In this document: in pieces, positions 1 through 5,370 of the stretch
How positions within the stretch are numbered: the stretch's first letter is position 1
Layout of the letters: the number at the start of each line of letters is the position of its first letter
From: an uncultured bacterium
Lineage (GTDB): Bacteria; Patescibacteriota; Minisyncoccia; Phycocordibacterales; UBA918
Assembly (NCBI GenBank): GCA_913050645.1
Contig: CAJXAG010000035.1
Location: forward strand, 1-10,684
DNA length: 10,684 nucleotides
Reading direction: 5' to 3'
The notes under the pieces: generated by a model
What the model was told of the DNA's origin: nothing
Database searches by the model: none
What the model saw: only the letters and a program-made list of their open reading frames with translations
Program-made: the position numbers and the translations under genes

Positions 1-1
1 T

Positions 2-259
2 ACTGGTCTGGGTGCTGTTGCAGCCAACATGGTGAGCAAGTTCACTGGCCAAACGGTATCTGAAGAAGACGCCATGAAGCTGGTGCAGCAATTCTTCAAG
101 GATAAAACTCCTGAAGACATCGCGATCATCATGAAGGACGCAATGCCTGGTGCAGAAGACACGTCCTTGGAAGAGGGTGAAGCTGCTGCAGCTTCGGTGT
201 CTCCTGCTGAAAAAGGCACGATCAACGCCGCAAAGGTTGGTGACAAGCCTGCTGGGTAA
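2..259 (+). CDS. Unrecognised protein, 3' part (5' end outside window)
   Basis: An open frame enters from the left edge and ends at TAA 257-259. I do not recognise the family. The visible 85 residues begin with a small-residue stretch (TGLGAVAANMVSKF) that could end a membrane or glycine-rich segment. An amphipathic, helix-like acidic/basic stretch (EEDAMKLVQQFFKDKTPEDI) follows, then an Ala/Glu/Ser-rich tail that looks disordered (EEGEAAAASVSPAEKG). An ATG at 29 could start a complete 76-residue protein, but the frame stays open and similar in composition up to base 2, and no Shine-Dalgarno site precedes it, so a partial gene is preferred. A terminator follows at 330-360, which makes this the last gene of its own unit rather than part of the ribosomal cluster. 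No function is proposed. Confidence 0.5.
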   Translation, partial: TGLGAVAANMVSKFTGQTVSEEDAMKLVQQFFKDKTPEDIAIIMKDAMPGAEDTSLEEGEAAAASVSPAEKGTINAAKVGDKPAG

Positions 260-329
260 TAAGCTGTTTGTGTACTGAATTCAAAAAACAGTCTTTCCGA
301 CTTTGTCGGGCAGGCTATTGTTCTTAACT

Positions 330-360
330 CAGGCGCTATACGCGCCTGGGTTTTTCTTTT
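330..360 (+). terminator. Intrinsic terminator of the first gene
   Basis: The arms CAGGCGC (330-336) and GCGCCTG (342-348) enclose a 5-nt loop and are followed by a T-rich tract (351-360). A weaker hairpin, CCGAC-TTT-GTCGG (297-309), lies just upstream. Together they end transcription of the gene that stops at 259 and separate it from the ribosomal unit. Confidence 0.8.
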
Positions 361-401
361 GTGTTTTTGGTGGTGTGTTTGGTACGGTAACTTCATGAGA
401 T

Positions 402-425
402 ACGTACGTACGCTCGTACGTACGT
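402..425. repeat. Perfect ACGT-repeat palindrome
   Basis: ACGTACGTACG (402-412) and CGTACGTACGT (415-425) are perfect inverse complements separated only by CT. Each arm is itself a tandem ACGT repeat. As RNA this would be an 11-bp hairpin, but the 2-nt spacer is too short for a normal loop, so a DNA role (protein site or cruciform) is also possible. No T-tract follows, so it is not a standard terminator. Function unknown. Confidence 0.6.
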
Positions 426-447
426 GAGGTGTGCATACGTGTGGCAA

Positions 448-482
448 GGCCACGATTCCCTCCGGGAATCGTGGCCCTTTCT
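448..482 (+). terminator. GC-rich 13-bp hairpin, probable terminator
   Basis: A perfect 13-bp stem is formed by 448-460 (GGCCACGATTCCC) and 464-476 (GGGAATCGTGGCC), with the loop TCC. A short, interrupted pyrimidine tail (CTTTCTAT) follows. The stem is very stable but the U-tract is poor, so termination is likely but not certain. It lies just before the candidate rpsN promoter and would insulate that unit from upstream transcription. Confidence 0.5.
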
Positions 483-495
483 ATATAATTTTCTA

Positions 496-523
496 TTGCT
501 TTTTTGGGGTATTTTGGTATATT
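496..523 (+). promoter_or_regulatory. Candidate promoter of the ribosomal protein unit
   Basis: TTGCTT (496-501) lies 16 nt before TATATT (518-523). TGG directly precedes the -10 box, giving an extended -10 element. Transcription would start near 530 and leave a leader of about 220 nt before rpsN. A second, weaker extended -10 candidate (TGC-TATATG, 633-641, with TTGAAA at 610-615 spaced too far away) lies inside that leader. Confidence 0.4.
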
Positions 524-749
524 TGTGCACGAAGCGATATACGCATCTTCTCCCAAATGTTTAATTTGAGTGAAAGAGGACCGCGCTGTTTTTACACAAA
601 CGTTCGAGTTTGAAAGCAGAAGGCGTGTTTTGTGCTATATGCATAGGTATACGTGGAAGGCTACATATATATATATGTATGCCGGATTATAAGGGAGGGA
701 GGTCGTGTCATCTGCACGAAACCACTCCAAACAATAAGACACAACAAAA
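524..749 (+). other. Gene-free leader upstream of rpsN
   Basis: No protein of known type is encoded here. Visible elements are an 18-bp AT palindrome (662-679) and an unusually strong purine tract matching anti-Shine-Dalgarno sequence (AAGGGAGGGAGG, 691-702). That tract precedes a GTG at 705, which opens a 10-codon frame ending at TAA 735-737. The tract is 47 nt from the rpsN start and so cannot serve rpsN directly. It may translate a leader peptide or sit inside a regulatory fold. The rpsN start itself has no recognisable Shine-Dalgarno sequence. Confidence 0.4.
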
Positions 750-935
750 GTGGCACGAAAGTCAATTATCATTCGGGCGCTCCGCGCACCGAAGTTCAAG
801 TCACGTGTCGTACGACGCTGCAACCAATGTGGTCGTAAGCGAGGGTACATGCGCGACTTCGACCTTTGTCGAATCTGCTTCCGAGAAGCAGCGAACGAAG
901 GACATATACCAGGTATTAAGAAATCATCATGGTAG
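750..935 (+). CDS. rpsN: 30S ribosomal protein S14, zinc-binding type
   Basis: This is ribosomal protein uS14, which binds 16S rRNA in the head of the 30S subunit. The 61-residue length matches the short zinc type rather than the about 100-residue zinc-free type. The four zinc ligands are visible as CxxC pairs at C24/C27 and C40/C43. The C-terminal half follows the family closely (LCRICFREAANEGHIPG, ending KKSSW). The start is GTG at 750, giving the expected MARKS N-terminus; the next upstream codons lack a better start. It heads the visible ribosomal unit, and rplE, the usual upstream neighbour, is absent from the preceding 749 bases. Its TAG stop overlaps the rpsH start by 7 nt, so translation of the two is coupled. 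Confidence 0.96.
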   Translation: MARKSIIIRALRAPKFKSRVVRRCNQCGRKRGYMRDFDLCRICFREAANEGHIPGIKKSSW

Positions 936-1327
936 GCGATACAGTAGGAGATTTCATCATTCAGCTGAAAAATGCTGGAATGGCAAAGAAGCCAGTAGTA
1001 TCACTTCCATACTCAAAGCTAAAGCATGCAATTGCAGATAAGCTTGCACAGGAAGGGTTCGTAGCTTCTGTAGAAACAAACGGATCGGAGGCAGCATCAA
1101 AAACACTTGATGTAACACTCCAGTATGACGCAAAGGGTCATCATCGGATTGCAGATGTAAAACGCATTTCAAAGCCAGGTCGACGTCTGTACGCGAAAGC
1201 AACAGAAATTTATCCCGTAAAGTTCGGTAAAGGGCGCGTCATCCTTTCAACACCTGCAGGTATCCTCACTGGTGAGGAAGCTCGTAAGGCAAACGTTGGA
1301 GGAGAGGAGCTCTTCAAGATTTGGTAA
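929..1327 (+). CDS. rpsH: 30S ribosomal protein S8
   Basis: This is ribosomal protein uS8, a primary 16S rRNA binder (central domain) that in Escherichia coli also represses the spc operon by binding its mRNA. The 132 residues are normal for the family. The N-terminus (VGDTVGDFIIQLKNAGMAKKPVVSLPYSKLK) and C-terminus (ILSTPAGILTGEEARKANVGGEELFKIW) carry the characteristic S8 patterns, including the STPAGILT-type loop; the closing residues differ from the common ..GGEVLCYVW ending but align. The ATG lies within ATGGTAG, overlapping the rpsN stop. rplF starts 4 nt after its stop codon, so the three genes form a tight translational block. Confidence 0.96.
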   Translation: MVGDTVGDFIIQLKNAGMAKKPVVSLPYSKLKHAIADKLAQEGFVASVETNGSEAASKTLDVTLQYDAKGHHRIADVKRISKPGRRLYAKATEIYPVKFGKGRVILSTPAGILTGEEARKANVGGEELFKIW

Positions 1328-1331
1328 GCGT

Positions 1332-1865
1332 ATGTCACGACTAGGAAAACAACCAGTAACTATCCCAAATGGTGTTGAAGCATCATTTGCAGATGGAACG
1401 CTGACGGTGAAGGGTCCTAAAGGGACACTCACGCAGGAGATGCGCGATGATGTAACAATTACCGTTGCAGACGGAACAATCACCGTTGCACCGGCAAACG
1501 AAACAAAAGAAGCGCGTGCACTATGGGGAACATACGCAGCGCTGACACGAAACCTCATCACTGGTGTGACTGAAGGATTCGAAAAGAAGCTTGAAATTGA
1601 AGGAGTTGGATATCGAGCAGAAGCACAGGGACAGAAACTTACGGTAAACGTAGGATTCTCACACCCCGTACTACTCGACGTTCCGGAAGGACTCACTGCA
1701 ACGGTGGAGAAAAATGTCATTACAATCGCAGGAATCGATAAAGAAGCAGTAGGACAGTTTGCTGCAAACGTTCGCAAGGTAAAGAAGCCTGAACCGTACA
1801 AAGGGAAGGGTATTCGGTACCAGGGTGAATATATTATTCGTAAGCAAGGTAAGAAAGCCGTTTAA
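1332..1865 (+). CDS. rplF: 50S ribosomal protein L6
   Basis: This is ribosomal protein uL6, which binds 23S rRNA near the factor-binding centre and sarcin-ricin loop. It is 177 residues from the ATG at 1332, chosen because the protein then starts MSRLGKQPVTIPNGVEA, the family N-terminus. The frame is open 20 codons further upstream, but that part overlaps rpsH and is not L6-like. Both L6 repeats are present: an N-terminal domain with VKGPKGTL, and a C-terminal domain with GVGYRAEAQGQKLTVNVGFSHPV. The conserved tail KKPEPYKGKGIRYQGE is followed by IIRKQGKKA. The gap behind this gene holds a 121-nt palindrome beginning inside its stop codon. Confidence 0.96.
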   Translation: MSRLGKQPVTIPNGVEASFADGTLTVKGPKGTLTQEMRDDVTITVADGTITVAPANETKEARALWGTYAALTRNLITGVTEGFEKKLEIEGVGYRAEAQGQKLTVNVGFSHPVLLDVPEGLTATVEKNVITIAGIDKEAVGQFAANVRKVKKPEPYKGKGIRYQGEYIIRKQGKKAV

Positions 1866-1984
1866 AAGCTTATGTGAACGCATTGCTTTGTTGCGCTACG
1901 ATAATTTTTCTGTCACCGTACATCTAGGTACGGCTCCAGAAAAATTTCTTGCGCGCCTCGCACTGCATTTCACCTAATGCTTTT
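1864..1984 (+). repeat. Long covarying hairpin element, copy 1
   Basis: Almost the whole gap between rplF and rplR is one imperfect palindrome. Outer arms AAAAGC/GCTTTT (1864-1869, 1979-1984) and GTGAA/TTCAC lead to a GCGC/GCGC stem, then an AATTTTTCTG/CAGAAAAATT stem, an asymmetric TCA/CTC internal loop (1913-1915, 1934-1936), and a CCGTAC/GTACGG tip with a 6-nt loop. The central 72 nt (1890-1961) align without gaps to 4996-5067 at 55 of 72 positions. It starts at the second base of the rplF stop codon. There is no terminal U-run and the downstream genes continue the operon, so it is more likely an RNA processing or attenuation element, or a mobile palindrome, than a full terminator. Confidence 0.75.
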
Positions 1985-1985
1985 A

Positions 1986-2006
1986 AACTAACTACCTAGG
2001 TTAGTT
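1986..2006 (+). other. Small hairpin before rplR
   Basis: The arms AACTAAC (1986-1992) and GTTAGTT (2000-2006) enclose a 7-nt loop. An A-rich stretch runs from here to the rplR ATG at 2021. It has no T-tract. It lies at the end of the long palindrome and may help expose the purine-rich ribosome entry site (AAAAAAAGAAAAT). Function not established. Confidence 0.35.
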
Positions 2007-2020
2007 CAAAAAAAGAAAAT

Positions 2021-2371
2021 ATGAACAAAACACAACAAAAAACATACACACGCATGCGACGTCACAACCGTATTCGTGCACGTGTTTCAGGTACAGCTAC
2101 CAAGCCTCGTCTTGCGGTATTTCGAAGTAACCGGTTTGTGTACGCACAGCTGATCAATGATGAAACGGGCGCAACCCTTGCGTCAGCAGACTCACGAAAG
2201 GCAACGGGTGCGAACCCAACAGAGCGAGCAGCAGCGGTTGGAAAGACTGTTGGCGAACTTGCCAAGAAAGCAGGTATTGAAACAGCGGTATTTGACCGAG
2301 GAGGATTTAAGTATCAGGGAGTAGTTGCAGCAGTTGCTGACGGTGCTCGTGAAGCTGGACTTACGTTCTAG
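2021..2371 (+). CDS. rplR: 50S ribosomal protein L18
   Basis: This is ribosomal protein uL18, which binds 5S rRNA and anchors it to the 50S central protuberance. The 116 residues are typical of the family. The basic N-terminus (MNKTQQKTYTRMRRHNRIRARVSGTATKPRLAVFRSNRFVYAQLI) carries the RxRvsGTxxxPRLaVfRSn signature, and the protein ends with the conserved FDRGGFKYQGVVAAVADGAREAGLTF pattern (shown here in parts: FDRGG, YQG, VAALADGAREAGL-like). The start has only an A-rich upstream region and no clear Shine-Dalgarno site. It is separated from rplF by the 121-nt hairpin element, unlike the short gaps elsewhere in the block, and is followed after 19 nt by rpsE. Confidence 0.96.
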   Translation: MNKTQQKTYTRMRRHNRIRARVSGTATKPRLAVFRSNRFVYAQLINDETGATLASADSRKATGANPTERAAAVGKTVGELAKKAGIETAVFDRGGFKYQGVVAAVADGAREAGLTF

Positions 2372-2390
2372 TTAATTAACAATCATATAT

Positions 2391-3134
2391 ATGTCAGAAG
2401 AAACAAAGCAGGAAGCTACAACAGAAGAAGCGGTGAAAACTGCTCCTGAAGCAACTGAAGCTGCGAAGACAGCAGACCCACAGACAGAATCAAAAGATTC
2501 TGAAGGGGCAAGTGCTTCAACCGATGCACCAGCTACTGACCCCCAGGAAAAATCAGAGGATTCTTCAGGGGCAAGCGCATCTGAGAAGAAAACAGAAGGG
2601 GATCGTCCTTTCCGTGGAAACCGAGGTGGCGGACGTGGTGGTGATCGAAACAATCGACGAAACCCACGTCGACCACGACGCGGAGGGCGACAGGAACGAC
2701 CACGACAGGAATACGAACAGAAGATTGTCAGTATCCGACGTGTAACGCGAGTTATGGCTGGTGGTCGTCGATTCTCTTTCTCAGTGTCAATGGTGATTGG
2801 TGACAAGAAAGGAAAGGTGGGTGTTGGTGTTGGTAAGGCTGGAGATACTCAGCTTGCTATTGAAAAGGCAGCACGCAACGCAAAGAAAAATCTTATTACG
2901 GTTCCTATGAACAAGGACGGTCACATTCCACACGATGTACATACAAAGTATGCATCAAGTGAAGTGATGATTATGCCTGCACCAGGTCGTGGACTTGTTG
3001 CGGGGTCATCAGTACGTACCGTACTTGAGCACGCAGGTGTGAAAGACGTTACTGCTAAGATTTTCTCACGGTCGAAGAATAAACTTAACAACGCCCGAGC
3101 TGCTATTGAAGCACTTAAGCAACTAAAGGGATAA
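2391..3134 (+). CDS. rpsE: 30S ribosomal protein S5 with long N-terminal extension
   Basis: This is ribosomal protein uS5, which lies at the mRNA entry side of the 30S subunit and affects decoding fidelity. The canonical part begins near residue 107 (EYEQKIVSIRRVTRVMAGG) and covers both S5 domains: VGVGVGKAGDTQLAIEKA, then PAPGRGLVAGSSVRTVLEHA, then DVTAKIFSRSKNKLNNARA. The family is usually about 165 residues; this protein has 247. The extra 106 residues consist of an acidic Ala/Glu/Ser/Thr-rich part (1-71) and a basic Arg/Gly/Asn-rich part (72-106, FRGNRGGGRGGDRNNRR). The acidic part contains two near-identical units, DPQTESKDSEGASAS (29-43) and DPQEKSEDSSGASAS (50-64). The ATG at 2391 gives MSEETKQE; no in-frame start close to the S5 core is better. 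rplO follows after 10 nt with no rpmD between. Confidence 0.95.
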   Translation: MSEETKQEATTEEAVKTAPEATEAAKTADPQTESKDSEGASASTDAPATDPQEKSEDSSGASASEKKTEGDRPFRGNRGGGRGGDRNNRRNPRRPRRGGRQERPRQEYEQKIVSIRRVTRVMAGGRRFSFSVSMVIGDKKGKVGVGVGKAGDTQLAIEKAARNAKKNLITVPMNKDGHIPHDVHTKYASSEVMIMPAPGRGLVAGSSVRTVLEHAGVKDVTAKIFSRSKNKLNNARAAIEALKQLKG

Positions 3135-3144
3135 GTTTCGTACT

Positions 3145-3594
3145 ATGCAATTACATGAACTAAAACCTACAGCTCCACGAAAAAGCGCAAAGCGTGTTGG
3201 TCGTGGCGGAAAGCGAGGTAAGACCTCTGGTAAGGGGCATAAGGGTCAAAAGGCACGTGCTGGTAACAGTACACGCCCAGAGATGCGTGAAATCATTAAG
3301 AAGATTCCTAAGCTTCGCGGACATGGTATAAACCGTGCGCAAACCGTAAATGCTGAGCGGGTACTTCCAACGGTAATTAACGTTGCAGTGCTTGACGCAA
3401 AACTTGAAAATGGTGCTGCGGTAAATCCAAAAGCACTGGTTGCTGCGGGTGTTATCTCATCACGACGTAAGAAAGCTCCAGCGGTGAAGATTCTTGGAAA
3501 TGGGGAACTTACAAAGAAACTAACAGTCACTGACTGTCAGGTATCAACTTCTGCAAAGGAGAAGATCGAAAAGGCAGGTGGATCAGTTAATTAG
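3145..3594 (+). CDS. rplO: 50S ribosomal protein L15
   Basis: This is ribosomal protein uL15, a late-assembly 50S protein that contacts many 23S rRNA helices. The 149 residues match the family. The N-terminal extension is glycine- and lysine-rich, as expected (KRVGRGGKRGKTSGKGHKGQ, then KARAG), followed by the globular part with LPTVINVAVLDAKLENGA and a terminal VKILGNGELTKKLTV segment typical of L15. It sits 10 nt behind rpsE. In most bacteria rpmD (L30) lies at exactly this junction; its absence is a known trait of CPR ribosomes. A palindromic gap of 111 nt separates it from secY. Confidence 0.96.
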   Translation: MQLHELKPTAPRKSAKRVGRGGKRGKTSGKGHKGQKARAGNSTRPEMREIIKKIPKLRGHGINRAQTVNAERVLPTVINVAVLDAKLENGAAVNPKALVAAGVISSRRKKAPAVKILGNGELTKKLTVTDCQVSTSAKEKIEKAGGSVN

Positions 3595-3698
3595 GTTACA
3601 GGGTATTGGTTATAGGTTATAGTAGTACCATTCGCAAAGCGAATGGTACGAGAAAGCACGAAGTGCTTGCTATCAACTGACACCTAGCCACTAACAAC
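3595..3698 (+). repeat. Composite palindrome between rplO and secY
   Basis: Two perfect hairpins lie back to back: GTACCATTCGC-AAA-GCGAATGGTAC (3625-3649) and AAGCAC-GAA-GTGCTT (3654-3668). They are enclosed by partly complementary flanks: GGTTATAGGTTATAG (3608-3622) on the left and CTATCAACTGACACCTAGCC (3670-3689) on the right. The left flank repeats GGTTATA in tandem. No T-tract follows, so this is not a normal terminator, and secY starts 8 nt after it. It is unrelated in sequence to the elements at 1864 and 4979. A role in mRNA processing or differential expression, or a mobile palindrome, is possible. Confidence 0.55.
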
Positions 3699-3705
3699 TA
3701 TTCTT

Positions 3706-4980
3706 ATGCAGATATTTATTCACAAACTGAAAATTGCGTTCACTGACAAGTCAATTCGAAATCGAATTCTCTTCGTACTTGCTGCGTTGGTGATCTTCCG
3801 TGCGCTTGCAGCGGTACCAATTCCAGGTATCGACCAGGAAGCGCTCTTACGCTTCTTCGAAGGAAACGCGTTTCTGGGACTCATGAGTGTATTCACCGGT
3901 GGAGGGCTTACAAACCTTTCTTTGGTAATGCTTGGTGTCGGTCCGTACATTACCGCATCGATTATCATGCAGTTGATGACGGTCATGTCACCAAAAATGA
4001 AGGAGCTTCACGCAGAAAACGGAGAAGCAGGACGTGCAAAGTTCCAGCAATATGGCCGTATGCTTACGCTGCCGCTTGCAATTCTACAAGGATTCGGGTT
4101 CCTGACACTCTTGCAGAGTCAGGGAGTCATCAGCAATCTTACCTCATTTGAGTTTGCCGTGAACGTTGTTCTGGTAGTAGCTGGTTCTATGCTCTTAATG
4201 TGGATTGGCGAACTTGTTACTGAGTTTGGTATTGGTAACGGGGTATCGATCATTATCTTTGCAGGTATTGTGGCGAGCATTCCACAGACATTTGGCCAGA
4301 TGCTCTTCTCGTACGACCCAACACGACTTCCAATCTACATCGGTTTCATCTTTGTAGCACTTGCGATTATTTATGCAGTAGTGATTATGACTGAGGCGGA
4401 ACGTCCAGTACCGATTACGTACGCAAAACAGTCACGAGGAAGTAAGACGTACGGAGGAAGTACTTCATACCTTCCATTGCGCCTGAATCAAGCTGGTGTG
4501 ATCCCAATCATCTTTGCGCTGTCAATTCTCCTCTTTCCACAGATGGTGTTGAATATTCTCTCAGCGTTTCCAACGCTTACATGGGTACCCAATGCGTTGA
4601 CTATCATATCGCAAATTACCACAAATCAAGTTATATACGGTGCATCGTACTTCATTCTGGTAGTACTCTTCACCTTCTTCTATACTGCTGTGACCTTTGA
4701 TCCACAACAGGTTTCAAAGAATCTGCAGCGAAGTGGTGCGTTTATTCCAGGTATTCGCCCCGGAGCGCACACCGCGCAATACCTTGGAAACGTTATTACA
4801 CGACTGACACTCGTCGGTGCTGCATTCCTCGGTTTTGTTGCTGTGTTCCCAGTTGGAATGACCGTACTAACCAACATGCCACAGTTGGCAATTGGTGGTA
4901 CTGCACTCTTGATTGTGGTGAATGTGGTGTTGGATCTTATCCGACGAATCGACGCCCAAGTCTCATTGAGAGAGTATTAA
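3706..4980 (+). CDS. secY: Protein translocase channel subunit SecY
   Basis: SecY forms the protein-conducting channel of the Sec translocon in the cytoplasmic membrane, working with SecE/SecG and SecA or the ribosome. The 424 residues fit the ten-helix family. Recognisable segments in order: the first helix ending in the AVPIPGID motif, GGGLTNLSLVMLGVGPYITA into helix 2, the cytoplasmic YAKQSRGSKTYGGSTSYLPL loop followed by RLNQAGVIPIIFA, the NLQRSGAFIPGIRPGAHTAQ loop that contacts SecA or the ribosome, and the C-terminal GGTALLIVVNVVLDLIRRID segment. The ATG at 3706 lacks a Shine-Dalgarno site. It is the last gene of the ribosomal block; the hairpin element at 4979 begins within its TAA stop, and terminators follow. 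Confidence 0.97.
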   Translation: MQIFIHKLKIAFTDKSIRNRILFVLAALVIFRALAAVPIPGIDQEALLRFFEGNAFLGLMSVFTGGGLTNLSLVMLGVGPYITASIIMQLMTVMSPKMKELHAENGEAGRAKFQQYGRMLTLPLAILQGFGFLTLLQSQGVISNLTSFEFAVNVVLVVAGSMLLMWIGELVTEFGIGNGVSIIIFAGIVASIPQTFGQMLFSYDPTRLPIYIGFIFVALAIIYAVVIMTEAERPVPITYAKQSRGSKTYGGSTSYLPLRLNQAGVIPIIFALSILLFPQMVLNILSAFPTLTWVPNALTIISQITTNQVIYGASYFILVVLFTFFYTAVTFDPQQVSKNLQRSGAFIPGIRPGAHTAQYLGNVITRLTLVGAAFLGFVAVFPVGMTVLTNMPQLAIGGTALLIVVNVVLDLIRRIDAQVSLREY

Positions 4981-5080
4981 ATCGTTTAATACTGCGTTGA
5001 GCTTCGGTAGTTTTTCACTCACCGTACCACTAAGTACGGCTCGTAAAAAACTCCTTGCTCGCCTTGTCTAAAACGATTTT
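4979..5080 (+). repeat. Long covarying hairpin element, copy 2
   Basis: This second imperfect palindrome directly follows secY. The outer arms AAATCGTTT (4979-4987) and AAACGATTT (5071-5079) differ in sequence from those of copy 1. The inner part keeps the order: GAGC/GCTC stem, a T-rich stem, the same TCA/CTC internal loop, and the same CCGTAC/GTACGG tip. Compared with 1890-1961, four base pairs are changed on both sides so that pairing is kept (for example C-G to A-T and G-C to C-G). As in copy 1, it begins at the second base of the preceding stop codon. Confidence 0.75.
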
Positions 5081-5084
5081 CTAG

Positions 5085-5102
5085 CTCCCTCAATATAGGG
5101 AG
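5085..5102 (+). other. Short hairpin in the palindrome cluster
   Basis: CTCCCT (5085-5090) and AGGGAG (5097-5102) form a 6-bp stem around CAATAT. It lies between the long element behind secY and the strong terminator at 5111. No independent role is evident. Confidence 0.4.
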
Positions 5103-5110
5103 AAACAAAT

Positions 5111-5150
5111 ATAGAAAAGCCCGACAGCTAACGCTGTCGGGCTTTTCTAT
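5111..5150. terminator. Bidirectional intrinsic terminator behind secY
   Basis: A perfect 18-bp stem is formed by 5111-5128 and 5133-5150, with the GC core AGCCCGACAGC/GCTGTCGGGCT, the loop TAAC, and A-rich/T-rich ends on the two sides. It is the main stop for the ribosomal-secY unit and can also work for transcription arriving on the minus strand. Confidence 0.85.
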
Positions 5151-5178
5151 AATCTACCCAGATATCTGGGTAGATTAT
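5149..5178. repeat. Perfect 30-bp palindrome
   Basis: Bases 5149-5163 (ATAATCTACCCAGAT) and 5164-5178 are exact inverse complements with no spacer. It overlaps the end of the preceding terminator by two bases and the next hairpin by three. A spacer-free palindrome suits a dimeric protein site or cruciform as well as an RNA hairpin. Function unknown. Confidence 0.6.
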
Positions 5179-5210
5179 CCGCCTTTTATCTGGCGGATAA
5201 ACGGCGGATA
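5176..5210. repeat. Hairpin plus direct repeat of GGCGGATA
   Basis: TATCCGCC (5176-5183) pairs with GGCGGATA (5192-5199) around an 8-nt loop. GGCGGATA occurs again at 5203-5210, so two mutually exclusive hairpins could form with the same left arm. No T-tract follows. Confidence 0.5.
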
Positions 5211-5230
5211 CATAGGAGTGTTGCACAAAA

Positions 5231-5275
5231 GCAAAAACCTTTCATTCGAATGAAAGGTTTTTGCTTGTATTTTTG
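5231..5275. terminator. Perfect 34-bp palindrome, probable bidirectional terminator
   Basis: GCAAAAACCTTTCATTC (5231-5247) and its exact inverse complement (5248-5264) form a 17-bp stem with no spacer. The arms end in T5 or A5 runs, and TTGTATTTTT follows on the plus strand. It would stop any read-through from the left before the small gene at 5323. Confidence 0.6.
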
Positions 5276-5287
5276 GTGGCTTATGAT
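5261..5287 (+). promoter_or_regulatory. Weak candidate promoter of the small gene
   Basis: TTGCTT (5261-5266) is followed 15 nt later by TATGAT (5282-5287), one base off the -10 consensus. The spacing is short and the -35 overlaps the palindrome, so support is modest. It is the best candidate between the last terminator and the small coding region. Confidence 0.3.
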
Positions 5288-5370
5288 TAAGTAGATTTAG
5301 TTTGAACAAACAGGATGTTGTGATGAGGGCTAATTTCAATTGATTTCTTGCAGAGGGTTACAAGTACACT

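Noticed and set aside
431..613. 60-codon frame across 448-482 and the rpsN promoter region
   Set aside because: It runs through a perfect 13-bp hairpin and a candidate promoter, has no Shine-Dalgarno site and an aromatic-rich, unrecognisable product.
662..679. AT-repeat palindrome as an origin or promoter
   Set aside because: It is a simple TA repeat of 18 bp without DnaA-box-like neighbours; too little information to call.
610..1041. 143-codon frame overlapping the rpsN leader, rpsN and the rpsH start
   Set aside because: It overlaps two certain ribosomal genes in another frame; the product resembles nothing.
1247..1801. 184-codon open frame antisense to rplF
   Set aside because: It is a shadow of the L6 reading frame; it has a low-complexity Ser/Val/Thr-rich composition and no start signal.
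2372..2806. 144-codon open frame antisense to the S5 N-terminal extension
   Set aside because: Its Arg/Ser/Pro-rich content simply mirrors the repetitive S5 codons; no independent support.
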